Source: Moraxellaceae bacterium
GTDB taxonomy: Bacteria > Pseudomonadota > Gammaproteobacteria > Pseudomonadales > Moraxellaceae
Reading direction: 5' to 3'
Assembly: GCA_030684415.1 (NCBI GenBank)
Contig: JAUXNL010000155.1
Coordinates: forward strand, 1 to 14,058
Length of the DNA stretch: 14,058 bases
A model generated the notes under the pieces. The model was not told the origin of the DNA and did not search any database. It saw only the letters and a list, made by a program, of their open reading frames with translations. Both the position numbers and the translations under genes were made by a program. Each line of letters opens with the position of its first letter. The stretch's first letter is position 1. Positions 6,686-14,058 of this stretch are shown here, in pieces.

Positions 6686-9313
6686 ATGGATACTCTGCAA
6701 ATTACTCAAGGTCTATGCCAGGCCTTCTTTGCTGAAAACCACCGCATTGTGTTCTGGTACGACCCGGAGCAGAGCTTTATTGATGAGCTTGTCCAGCTCG
6801 ACTTGCCCAACGTGCAAGTCGTCAATATGCAGGGAGAGTCCACCTTCGGCCTCAAGCTTAAACTGGAGTTCGAGGACAATCAGGGAAAGTATCTTTTGTA
6901 CTTCCCCTGCGCTGAACCAGAGGCCAATGACGACTGGCTGCTCGACATCAAGCTCTACTCCCGGAGCTTTTATGCAGACCGGATGTCCTTGATCTTTAAT
7001 GACCTTGGCCTGCAGCAGCAGAGCCTGCGTGAGCACCTGTCCAAGCGGGAACGCTTTCTCAGCAGCAAGGCCCGCCTGGCAGCATTGAAGCGACTAATCC
7101 AGCCAACGGATGATGCGGACGCTCTTGATCTGGCGATGATTGCCGTTGTCATTGGCGCCAATGCCTGCGACGTCACTACCCTCATTTGTACACTCGCCGA
7201 TGCCGCCGTCCAGGACGATCTTGGCCTGGAGACCAACCCTGCCGCCATCGAAGACTTGTACAAGTACCAACTGATGCCGGCACTTCTGCAGGCGCTTCGT
7301 GACGAAGTGGGTTATCCAGCGAGTCTTGAGGAAATAAGTGGCGAAAAGCCCTTCGGCTTTGGCTTCTTCCTGATCAGGCTTCTGGCCACTGGCTTCTGCG
7401 AGAGCATTGGCGAGATTCCCGGCTGGGCCAGCTCTGTGGCCATTTCCTCCGCCAACGCCCGAGCGACCGCCCGTGCTCTCCTTTCTCGCTGGCGAGACAG
7501 CTCCCGCTACTACAAGTCCTATGACGTGATTTCGGGCTGGGTCAGTGAAGCCCTGCGCATCCAGCAGAAGATCAGTGATATTCCCGTGGCTACCTTGGCC
7601 AATGTCGCCACCTTTGAGTCTATCGAACGCCAGATCATTGTCGATTTGACCAAAGCAATTCCTGATGCATCCCCGCGAGATCTTGCTCAGTTCACACGAA
7701 TAATTGCAGAACGCTTGGACAACTACTGGGCTTCCCGACACAAGGATGATGATATCCGCCGTAAGTACCGTCTTCTGTATACGGCGCTTGCGGCGGCGAT
7801 TGATCTCTTCACGCTACGTCATAGCCACGCGGCCGGATTCCACTTTGCCTCTACCGAAGCCCTGTACAAGGCCTACGAATCGGATCTCTATCAGTTCGAT
7901 ACGGCCTATCGCCACTATTTCGCTGCCTCTCAACGCGCACATGTCGAGCTGCTGAAGAAGCTCGATGATGCCGTGGAAGACTGCTACGCCTACTGGTACC
8001 TGGACCAACTGGGGCGTTGCTGGGGTGACCGGCTGGAAGCCGAACAACGACTGCAAAATTGGAAGCTGACCGGCATACCTAACCAGCAGAACTTTTATGA
8101 GCACTGGATCCGCCCCCAGCTTGATAGCCATCGCAACAAGCGTGTCGTCGTCATCATCAGTGATGCGCTTCGCTATGAAGCAGCCCTTGAGCTGCGTGAC
8201 CGCATCAATCTGAAACGCTACAGCGAAGCAACCCTGGGGAGCCAGCTGGGTGTTCTGCCCAGCTACACCACGCTCGGGATGGCGTCTTTGCTGCCGCACA
8301 AGACGCTGGAATACAAGGAAGGCAGCGGAGACAACGTCTTTGTTGATGGCCTGTCGACGGCAGGGACCCAGCAGCGCAACGCCATCATGTCTCAACACAA
8401 TGGCATCGCTGTCACGGCCGACCAGGTCAAAGACTGGTCCCGGGATGCTGGCCGTGAAGCCCTCAAGGATCAACAGCTGGTCTACGTCTATCACAACGTG
8501 ATTGATGATCGCAGCGACAGTGGTGGCCCCTCCGAGTCAGATACCTTCCATCATGTTGAAGTCGCGATTGAAGAGCTGAATGAGCTAACCAAGAAGATCC
8601 TGATGCACTTCAATACCAGTACGGTATTGATCACTGCCGATCACGGCTTCCTGTTTCAGCAAAGCAAGCTGGAGGTAGCAGATCGCACCTCGCTCGCAGA
8701 AAAGCCCGAGAGCGCGTTCAAGAGCAAAAAGCGCTATGTGCTAGGTCATACCCTCCCCGTGGCCAAGGACGTTTGGCACGGCTCAACCAGACAGACTGCG
8801 GGAACAACCTCGGACACCCAGTTCTGGATTCCAAAGGGCGCCAATCGCTTCCATTTTGTGGGTGGAGCCCGCTTTGTGCATGGCGGTGCCATGCCTCAGG
8901 AAATTGTGGTGCCCGTCATCACCGTCAACCAACTGCGCGGGGAGAAGGCTGAGAAACGGACCAAGCGGAAGGTTGGTGTCATTTCGCCCAAGTCGGCGCT
9001 GAAGATGGTGACCAATATTCAGCGCTTTGACCTGATCCAGACGGAGTCCGTGACCGATCAGGTACTGCCCATCACTGTTGCCGTTGCCATCTACGATGGC
9101 GACAAGGCGGTTTCCAGCGAGGAAGTGGTCAGCTTTGACTGCACAACCGACTCCATGACAGAGCGGATGAAGCAGGTCCGCCTGTCCCTGTCCGGTAGCG
9201 ATTTTGATCGCCAAAAAGACTACTTCCTGATCATTCGTGACAAGGATCTGAATACCGAGCTGGAACGCTATCGTGTCACCATCGACCTTGCCTTTACTGA
9301 CGACTTTTTTTGA
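6686..9313 (+). CDS. pglZ: BREX type 1 protein PglZ
   Basis: Encodes 875 aa, a normal length for BREX-1 PglZ. The N-terminus (MDTLQITQGLCQAFF, then IVFWYDPEQSFIDEL) is typical of the family. The PglZ domain, of the alkaline phosphatase superfamily, occupies roughly 480-770: VVVIISDALRYEAALEL near 487-503 carries the Asp expected to bind metal, and ITADHGFLFQ near 650-660 carries the second Asp-His metal-binding motif. Both motifs are intact. PglZ is one of the two hallmark proteins of all BREX types and is required for defence; its exact reaction in BREX is not settled. brxL follows 15 bases downstream, so the two are presumably cotranscribed. Base composition returns to GC-rich after the AT-rich ATPase gene, supporting pglZ and brxL as the native backbone. 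Confidence 0.95.
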   Translation: MDTLQITQGLCQAFFAENHRIVFWYDPEQSFIDELVQLDLPNVQVVNMQGESTFGLKLKLEFEDNQGKYLLYFPCAEPEANDDWLLDIKLYSRSFYADRMSLIFNDLGLQQQSLREHLSKRERFLSSKARLAALKRLIQPTDDADALDLAMIAVVIGANACDVTTLICTLADAAVQDDLGLETNPAAIEDLYKYQLMPALLQALRDEVGYPASLEEISGEKPFGFGFFLIRLLATGFCESIGEIPGWASSVAISSANARATARALLSRWRDSSRYYKSYDVISGWVSEALRIQQKISDIPVATLANVATFESIERQIIVDLTKAIPDASPRDLAQFTRIIAERLDNYWASRHKDDDIRRKYRLLYTALAAAIDLFTLRHSHAAGFHFASTEALYKAYESDLYQFDTAYRHYFAASQRAHVELLKKLDDAVEDCYAYWYLDQLGRCWGDRLEAEQRLQNWKLTGIPNQQNFYEHWIRPQLDSHRNKRVVVIISDALRYEAALELRDRINLKRYSEATLGSQLGVLPSYTTLGMASLLPHKTLEYKEGSGDNVFVDGLSTAGTQQRNAIMSQHNGIAVTADQVKDWSRDAGREALKDQQLVYVYHNVIDDRSDSGGPSESDTFHHVEVAIEELNELTKKILMHFNTSTVLITADHGFLFQQSKLEVADRTSLAEKPESAFKSKKRYVLGHTLPVAKDVWHGSTRQTAGTTSDTQFWIPKGANRFHFVGGARFVHGGAMPQEIVVPVITVNQLRGEKAEKRTKRKVGVISPKSALKMVTNIQRFDLIQTESVTDQVLPITVAVAIYDGDKAVSSEEVVSFDCTTDSMTERMKQVRLSLSGSDFDRQKDYFLIIRDKDLNTELERYRVTIDLAFTDDFF

Positions 9314-9328
9314 GGCCCGAGACAAGCC

Positions 9329-11368
9329 ATGACTATTGAACTGGATAAGGATCTCGACCAGCTGCTGAATGAAAACTTTGGCGGTCGCGTGGTTCGCAAG
9401 GATCTCACCAAGCTTATCAAGGAAGGCGCTAACGTCCCGGTGTATGTGCTGGAGTATTTGCTCGGAATGTACTGTGCCTCGGATGATCCTGAGATTATTG
9501 AAAAGGGTCTCAGGAACGTGAAAACCGTGCTGGCGGAGAACTATGTCCGCCCCGATGAGGCCGAGAAGGTCAAATCCTTGGTGCGCGAGCGCGGCACCTA
9601 TAAGGTGATTGACCGAGTGACGGTTCGCCTGAATGAGAAGAAAGACCGCTATGAGGCCTCATTCAGCAACCTCGGCATCAAGGATGCGGAGATCTCCCCA
9701 AGCATTGTTAAAGAATACGAAAAGCTGCTGGTAGGTGGCATTTGGGTTATAGCCACCCTGAGCTACTACCACGAGGAAGGCCAGTCTGGCTCCCCTTTTG
9801 GTGTGACGCTGCTCAAACCCATCCAGATGCCAAACATGAACATGCCAGAGTTGTTCGCAGGTCGTGCTGCACTGACAACTGCCCAATGGCGCGAGACACT
9901 GATCCGCTCCATTGGCATGGAGCCTTCAACTCTTAATGAATCTGTGCAGTGGCACTTGCTGGCCCGCATGATTCCTTTCGTCGAGAACAACTACAACGTT
10001 TGCGAACTGGGCCCTCGTGGTACCGGGAAAAGCCATATTTACAAGGAATGCTCACCGAACAGCATCCTGGTGTCTGGAGGCCAGACTACCGTGGCCAACC
10101 TGTTTTACAACATGAGCACCCGGCGCATTGGTCTGGTCGGACTGTGGGATGTGGTGGCCTTCGATGAGGTGGCAGGCATCAACTTTGCGGACAAGGATGG
10201 CGTACAGATCATGAAGGACTTCATGGCCTCCGGCTCCTTTGCCCGTGGCCGTGAGCAGATGGAGGCGTCTGCTTCCATGGTCTTTGTTGGCAACATCAAC
10301 CAGAGCGTGGAATCCCTGGTAAAGACCAGCCATTTGTTAGCGCCCTTCCCTGAGGCAATGATCGACGCCGCGTTCTTCGACCGCTTCCATGCCTATATCC
10401 CTGGTTGGGAAATCCCGAAGATGCGGCCGGAGTACTTTACTAACAAGTACGGCCTGATCGTGGACTACCTGGCCGAGTTCTTCCGCGAGATGCGCAAACG
10501 TAGTTTCGCTGATGCTATCGACAAGCACTTCAAGCTGGGTAACAACCTAAACCAGCGTGACGTCATTGCTGTCCGTAAAACGGTTTCCGGTCTGCTCAAG
10601 CTGCTCTTTCCGCATGACCAGTTCACGAAGGAAGACGTCCGCCAGTGCCTGGAATATGCCCTGCAGGTGCGTCGCCGCGTAAAGGAGCAGCTGAAGAAGA
10701 TCGGCGGCATGGAGTTCTACGACGTCCATTTCAGCTACATCGACAACGAGACCCTGGAAGAGCGCTTTGTCACCGTCAAGGAACAGGGGGGCGGAGGTCT
10801 GATTCCCGAGGGCCCGGGCAAGCCAGGCTTCATCCACACCATCGGGCTCAGCAGCAAGGGCATGCCGGGCGTGTACAGGATCGAACTCCAGGTCACCAAG
10901 GGCACCGGGAAGCTCGCCACCTCCGGCCTGTGGAACTCCAGTGCAGCCAAAGAGCAGGTCAAGATTGCCTTTGACTACTTCAAGGCCAATGCGTCCCGCA
11001 TTAGTGCCTCTGCCAAGGTACTGGACCACGATTTCCATCTGCATGTGGTGGAACTGCAAAACAGTGGCCCCCTCACCCACATGGCGCTACCCAGCCTAGT
11101 TGCATTTGCCTCTGGGTTGATGGGCCGCCCTGCACAGGGACAAATGGTGGTATTGGGTGATATGAGCTTGGGTGGCAGTGTTACCCCTGTGGAAAGCATC
11201 GCCGAATGCCTTCAGGTGGCATTTGATGCAGGTGGTAAACGGGTGGCCCTACCCATGAGCAGCGCCATGGACATCCCGACAATCCCGGCGGAGCTGTTTA
11301 CCAAGTTCCAGACGAGCTTCTATGCGGATCCGGTAGATGCAGTTTTTAAGGCTCTTGGGGTTGATTGA
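9329..11368 (+). CDS. brxL: BREX type 1 Lon-like AAA+ protein BrxL
   Basis: Encodes 679 aa, full length for BrxL. The N-terminal region (LDQLLNENFGGRVVRKDL) matches the family. The AAA+ core has a P-loop GPRGTGKS near 228-235, Walker B VVAFDEVAG near 275-283 and a sensor-like VFVGNIN near 318. The C-terminus has the Lon protease fold signature (GDMSLGGSVTPVESI near 610-624, then AGGKRVALP). By-eye alignment with Lon places Leu where the catalytic Ser should be (GPL for GPS) and Cys at the catalytic Lys position, so proteolysis looks unlikely. BrxL proteins are reported to form DNA-binding AAA+ rings, and in BREX-1 the protein acts in phage exclusion rather than methylation. The TGA at 11366-11368 shares its A with the target duplication of the IS that follows. 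Confidence 0.95.
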   Translation: MTIELDKDLDQLLNENFGGRVVRKDLTKLIKEGANVPVYVLEYLLGMYCASDDPEIIEKGLRNVKTVLAENYVRPDEAEKVKSLVRERGTYKVIDRVTVRLNEKKDRYEASFSNLGIKDAEISPSIVKEYEKLLVGGIWVIATLSYYHEEGQSGSPFGVTLLKPIQMPNMNMPELFAGRAALTTAQWRETLIRSIGMEPSTLNESVQWHLLARMIPFVENNYNVCELGPRGTGKSHIYKECSPNSILVSGGQTTVANLFYNMSTRRIGLVGLWDVVAFDEVAGINFADKDGVQIMKDFMASGSFARGREQMEASASMVFVGNINQSVESLVKTSHLLAPFPEAMIDAAFFDRFHAYIPGWEIPKMRPEYFTNKYGLIVDYLAEFFREMRKRSFADAIDKHFKLGNNLNQRDVIAVRKTVSGLLKLLFPHDQFTKEDVRQCLEYALQVRRRVKEQLKKIGGMEFYDVHFSYIDNETLEERFVTVKEQGGGGLIPEGPGKPGFIHTIGLSSKGMPGVYRIELQVTKGTGKLATSGLWNSSAAKEQVKIAFDYFKANASRISASAKVLDHDFHLHVVELQNSGPLTHMALPSLVAFASGLMGRPAQGQMVVLGDMSLGGSVTPVESIAECLQVAFDAGGKRVALPMSSAMDIPTIPAELFTKFQTSFYADPVDAVFKALGVD

Positions 11369-11375
11369 ATGATCA
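11368..11375. repeat. target site duplication of the IS256-family element, left copy
   Basis: AATGATCA here is repeated exactly at 12696-12703. Eight bases is normal for IS256-family insertions. The copy begins with the last base of the brxL stop codon and includes an ATG at 11369. Confidence 0.93.
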
Positions 11376-11482
11376 GGGACTGTCAAACCAACTGTGTAAC
11401 TTACCGATTTCAGAGCGCCGCCAGCGGCACGCGCTCTTCTCCAAACATCACCTGGAAGCTCTGCAGCGCAGGCTTCCAGTGA
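11369..11482 (+). other. chimeric micro-ORF made by the insertion (old kwaA start reading into the IS)
   Basis: The left target copy keeps the ATG that directly followed the brxL stop before insertion. It now runs MIRDCQTNCVTYRF... for 37 codons into the IS end and stops at 11480-11482. It has no biological family; it is a by-product of the insertion that would catch any ribosomes re-initiating after brxL. Confidence 0.5.
11376..11401 (+). repeat. IS256-family left terminal inverted repeat
   Basis: It begins GGGACTGT and ends AACTGTGTAACT. It matches the reverse complement of 12670-12695 at 21 of 26 positions, with the mismatches at position 2 and in the middle hexamer. Confidence 0.9.
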
Positions 11483-12627
11483 TGAATCTGCTTCCAGTTC
11501 CGTGAGGCTTCGCGTATCGCCAGAAATAGCGATTTCAAGGCCGAGTCGTCATTCGGGAAGATGCGCCGATTACGCGTCAGCTTGCGCATCACCATGTTCA
11601 GCGACTCGATGGCATTCGTCGTATAAATCACCTTGCGAATCTCCGGCAGGAACTGGAAAAACGGAATGATGTTGTCCCAGTTGCTGCGCCACAGCCTGAC
11701 CACCGTCCGATACTTCTCACCCCACTCGGCCTCAAAGGCATCCAGCTCGGCAGCAGCCTCTTCGGCCGTGGCCGACTGATAAATGCGCTTCAAGCCTGCC
11801 ACCACGCCCTTGCTGTCCTTGGTATTCACATAGCGCAGGCTGGCACGGACCAGATGCACGATGCACAACTGGGTCAGCGCCTTGGGGAATACCGCGTTGA
11901 CCGCCTCCGGCAAGCCTTTCAGCCCATCCATGCTGGCGATGTAGACATCCTGCACGCCACGATGGCGCAACTCTGTCAGCACGGATAGCCAGAACTTGGC
12001 GCCTTCGTTTTCCGCCAGCCACAGGCCCAGCACTTCCTTCTCGCCACGCAGGTTAACGCCCAGCACCACATGCGCCGACTTGTTGATGACCTGCTTGTTT
12101 TGCTGCACTTTGACGACGATGCCATCGAGCCAGACGATGGGATAAATCTCCTCCAGCGGACGACTTTGCCAGGCGCGAGCCTCATCCAGCACGGCATCCG
12201 TGACCTGCGCGATCAGAGCATGAGAAATGGTGACGCCATACAAATCGACCAGCGCAGACTCGATGTCGCGCGTGGTCATGCCCTTGGCATAGAGCGCCAG
12301 AATCTTGTCCTCCATGCCGGCAAGACGCACCTCACGCTTCTTGACCAACTGCGGCTCGAAGCTGCCCTCGCGGTCGCGTGGCGTCTCGATTTGCAGCGTG
12401 CCGATGGTGCTTTGCACGGTCTTGCGACTCTTGCCATTGCGGCTATTGGGACGACGCTCGCCACCATCAGCCTTCTCGTGCACGGCATAGCCCAGATGTG
12501 CGTCCATCTCGGCCTGCAGACTGCGATTGATCATGTGCTGCAGCATTTGACTGTACAGCGTGCTGAGCTCCTCAGGGGTCTTGTATCCCTTGGTCAGCTC
12601 TTCCAACATCTCCGGCGTCAGCGCCAT
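11410..12627 (-). CDS. IS256-family (mutator-type) transposase
   Basis: Encodes 405 aa from the ATG at 12627, chosen because GAGGAG lies 7 bases upstream; a longer frame to 12684 would run into the terminal repeat and lacks such a site. The DDE catalytic triad of the family is visible: Asp168 in IVWLDGIVVK, Asp234 in YIASMDGLKGLP, and Glu341 in TTNAIESLNMVMRK, with the C-x-x-H element CIVHLVR between the last two. The N-terminal part (KTPEELSTLYSQMLQHMINR, then DAHLGY) is the usual DNA-binding region. No frameshift or stop interrupts it, so it is probably active. The gene opposes all its neighbours, so its transcripts would run toward and antisense to brxL. Confidence 0.96.
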   Translation of the reverse strand: MALTPEMLEELTKGYKTPEELSTLYSQMLQHMINRSLQAEMDAHLGYAVHEKADGGERRPNSRNGKSRKTVQSTIGTLQIETPRDREGSFEPQLVKKREVRLAGMEDKILALYAKGMTTRDIESALVDLYGVTISHALIAQVTDAVLDEARAWQSRPLEEIYPIVWLDGIVVKVQQNKQVINKSAHVVLGVNLRGEKEVLGLWLAENEGAKFWLSVLTELRHRGVQDVYIASMDGLKGLPEAVNAVFPKALTQLCIVHLVRASLRYVNTKDSKGVVAGLKRIYQSATAEEAAAELDAFEAEWGEKYRTVVRLWRSNWDNIIPFFQFLPEIRKVIYTTNAIESLNMVMRKLTRNRRIFPNDDSALKSLFLAIREASRNWKQIHHWKPALQSFQVMFGEERVPLAAL

Positions 12628-12634
12628 GTAACTG

Positions 12635-12640
12635 CTCCTC
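12635..12640 (-). promoter_or_regulatory. ribosome binding site of the transposase
   Basis: On the minus strand this reads GAGGAG, 7 bases before the ATG at 12627, and it decides the start codon. Confidence 0.7.
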
Positions 12641-12669
12641 GCGGCAACCGCCGCATCTTGCCAAAAAGC

Positions 12670-12695
12670 AGTTACACAGTTCAATTTACAGTCTC
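12670..12695 (-). repeat. IS256-family right terminal inverted repeat
   Basis: Its reverse complement begins GAGACTGT and ends AACTGTGTAACT, matching the left repeat at 21 of 26 positions. Confidence 0.9.
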
Positions 12696-12703
12696 AATGA
12701 TCA
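12696..12703. repeat. target site duplication of the IS256-family element, right copy
   Basis: This is an exact second copy of AATGATCA. It contains the present start codon of kwaA at 12697-12699. Confidence 0.93.
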
Positions 12704-13260
12704 TCAATACAGCTTTTCGGCTACTGCTCACACTCAATGCGACCTCGTTGCTCGTAATTATATTCCTCGTTCAAAAAGGCTTTACCTTAGGTCACTTCCT
12801 GTCCGGCATTTCATGGCTTGAATGGACCTGCCTACTGCCTAACTTTGTATCTTATACTCTTTACTTTCTTGCTCCTGTTGCCTCCACTGGCGCCAGCATC
12901 GCGCTCAGCTCAAAGCTAGGAAGAGACGAGTTTGTAAAAGGGCAGATGCAAAGCATTGAGCATGCAAACAATAGCTTCCTTCCAAGCTATCTCGGATACT
13001 TCTTCGTTGCGCTAAGCATTCAGAACTGGGAAACACTTGGCTTCGTATACGGGGTTCTTTTTGTATTCACATTCCTTTCGCAAGCCCTTTATTTCAACCC
13101 ACTTTTCCTGATTTTTGGATATGAGTTCTACAACATAACCACCAAGAGTGGCACATCCATTTTCATTATTAGCAAATTCAAATATAAAAATCCGGATGAA
13201 GTTTCGATTCCGATTGCTTACAGAATCAACAACTATACTTTTATTGAAAGGGGACATTAA
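12697..13260 (+). CDS. kwaA: Kiwa defence protein KwaA (membrane subunit)
   Basis: Encodes 187 aa. It shows four hydrophobic segments near residues 7-25, 45-65, 98-114 and 117-140, followed by a polar C-terminal tail of about 45 residues, as in KwaA. In Kiwa, KwaA is the inner-membrane component that partners cytoplasmic KwaB. The start is set at the ATG in the IS target duplication because the residues after it form a sensible membrane-protein N-terminus and this ATG directly followed the brxL stop before insertion. The frame is also open backward across the antisense strand of the IS, so an automatic caller may extend it wrongly to 12070. No Shine-Dalgarno lies in the IS-derived 20 bases upstream, so expression may now be poor. 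The stop overlaps the kwaB start (TAATG). Identification rests on topology and on the KwaB-like gene next to it. Confidence 0.85.
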   Translation: MIINTAFRLLLTLNATSLLVIIFLVQKGFTLGHFLSGISWLEWTCLLPNFVSYTLYFLAPVASTGASIALSSKLGRDEFVKGQMQSIEHANNSFLPSYLGYFFVALSIQNWETLGFVYGVLFVFTFLSQALYFNPLFLIFGYEFYNITTKSGTSIFIISKFKYKNPDEVSIPIAYRINNYTFIERGH

Positions 13261-14058
13261 TGGATCATGTTCTTGCGAGAATTAAGGGACTTCGAAAATC
13301 TCCTTATCGAAAGCTTGTATCGGACCATACGCTATTTGGCGATGTGGCAGTCAATACGGCCGCCTGCGTTCCTTATGACCCTGACCACAACCTTGATGAG
13401 GACTCATGGTTTAAGGTTGAAAACTTCAGCGAACAGCCTTACTGCCTTGAGCTTTTGAAGAAGGCTTTCGACTCCAAGGACTATAACGAGCTCACAGGAG
13501 ATCAGTTCCCGAAGATTTCTTACCTAATAGCCATCCAGGGGGAAAATTTCCACTTTCAGAAGGTAACCCCATCTCTATTCATTAAAAAGAAGATGATTGC
13601 ATTTGGGGAAGTGGCAAATATCGAGGAGGACGGAAACCGCCTTGTAATTAATTCAACGCCAGACGCAACCTACCTCACTACATCTGACACGCTTGTTTTC
13701 CGAAGCTTATCTTCAATAGCCGCGATCTTCGTTGGGATTGATGAACTTTACAAGGAAGCCACTCAGGAGGAAGTAGGAGAATTCCTGGAAGAGTCATTTA
13801 TAGAGCTGGCAAACGAATACTGTGTCGACAGTGTATCCAAGCCAAATAGAAAGCGAATTGCGCTCGCCATGGCTACTCTCGACGCAATGTCAGAAGATGA
13901 TCGTACAGGAATGCTTTCTTACATTGAAAGCTACTGCGAAGACAAACTGAAGTATGATGAGGCAAATAAAAAGTTTGAGATCGCTACGGATGAAGACCTT
14001 AAGCTTCTTCTCTATGGCATTGAGCAGCGTTTTTATACCACTCCGATTGGCCAGGAAA
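13260..14058 (+). CDS. kwaB: Kiwa defence protein KwaB (DUF4868), 3' end beyond window
   Basis: The open frame runs from the ATG at 13260 to the window end: 266 codons of a protein usually a little over 300 aa. The ATG overlaps the kwaA stop (TAATG) and is preceded by AAGGGG, indicating translational coupling. The N-terminal half is KwaB/DUF4868-like (FPKISYLIAIQGENFHFQKV, then FIKKKMIAFGEVANIEEDG, then DTLVFRSLSSIAAIF), and the rest is a helical acidic region. It has no signal peptide or membrane segment. KwaB is the cytoplasmic DNA-associated effector of Kiwa, acting with KwaA at the membrane to block phage DNA functions. No break is seen in the visible part. Confidence 0.88.
   Translation, partial: MDHVLARIKGLRKSPYRKLVSDHTLFGDVAVNTAACVPYDPDHNLDEDSWFKVENFSEQPYCLELLKKAFDSKDYNELTGDQFPKISYLIAIQGENFHFQKVTPSLFIKKKMIAFGEVANIEEDGNRLVINSTPDATYLTTSDTLVFRSLSSIAAIFVGIDELYKEATQEEVGEFLEESFIELANEYCVDSVSKPNRKRIALAMATLDAMSEDDRTGMLSYIESYCEDKLKYDEANKKFEIATDEDLKLLLYGIEQRFYTTPIGQE

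Larger units (their letters stand above)
11376..12695 (-). mobile_element. complete IS256-family insertion sequence, 1320 bp
   Basis: The element is bounded by 26-bp imperfect terminal inverted repeats and flanked by a perfect 8-bp direct repeat, and it carries one intact transposase gene on the minus strand. All the parts of a functional IS are present and the target duplication is undamaged, which suggests a fairly recent insertion. It lies exactly at the brxL-kwaA junction. Removing it and one target copy restores a contiguous stop-start TGA-ATG. Confidence 0.95.

Noticed and set aside
7814..8494. 226-codon minus-strand ORF inside pglZ
   Set aside because: It is opposite the conserved PglZ catalytic domain, with no start signal or recognisable domain.
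11383..12684. IS as an inactive remnant
   Set aside because: The transposase frame is intact with its DDE residues, both terminal repeats are present and the target duplication is perfect.
12658..12686. Strong outward promoter at the IS right end driving kwaA
   Set aside because: TTGCCA is acceptable as a -35, but the hexamer at 17 bases spacing matches the -10 consensus at only about half its positions.
12070..13260. 396-codon open frame joining the antisense strand of the IS to KwaA
   Set aside because: The part before 12697 is the complement of the transposase gene and has shadow-type composition. KwaA is complete from the ATG in the target duplication.

Overview
This window is a stretch of an antiviral defence island from what is probably a beta- or gammaproteobacterium. 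The core genes are fairly GC-rich and proteobacterial-type, but no housekeeping gene is present to fix the taxon. All genes read rightward except one transposase. No RNA gene, CRISPR array, integrase or attachment site was seen.

Layout. (1) 1-2647: the tail of an unidentified gene, overlapped ATGA-fashion by a HerA/FtsK-type ATPase gene (269-2407). These look like a two-gene nuclease/ATPase defence pair of the SIR2-HerA or DUF4297-HerA kind. A frame-disrupted remnant of about 79 codons follows. (2) 2644-4407: the C-terminal half of the BREX methyltransferase PglX. The half carrying the methyltransferase domain is missing from the window. (3) 4428-6617: an AT-rich gene for an SMC/ABC-type ATPase, sitting between pglX and pglZ, where many BREX-1 loci carry accessory defence genes. 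(4) 6686-11368: complete pglZ and brxL, the distal part of a type 1 BREX locus. (5) 11376-12695: a complete 1320-bp IS256-family element with 26-bp imperfect terminal inverted repeats and an 8-bp target duplication. (6) 12697-14058: kwaA and the start of kwaB, the two genes of the Kiwa defence system. The window ends inside kwaB.

How the parts fit. Removing the IS and one target copy makes the brxL stop codon abut the kwaA start codon (TGA-ATG). Kiwa was therefore probably the promoter-distal, translationally coupled end of the BREX operon. The insertion split that operon, regenerated the kwaA ATG inside the target duplication, and moved the gene about 1.3 kb from its upstream translation signals. 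At the other end, brxA, brxB, brxC and the catalytic half of pglX are not visible: the sequence left of the pglX fragment belongs to the HerA module. The BREX locus is either split around an inserted HerA module, with the rest lying upstream of the window, or has been truncated.

Most notable points: the headless PglX whose recognition region is compositionally foreign; the apparent former BREX-Kiwa operon fusion and its splitting by an IS at single-base precision; the deviant-P-loop ATPase in the BREX cargo slot; and the apparent absence of the Lon Ser/Lys dyad from BrxL.
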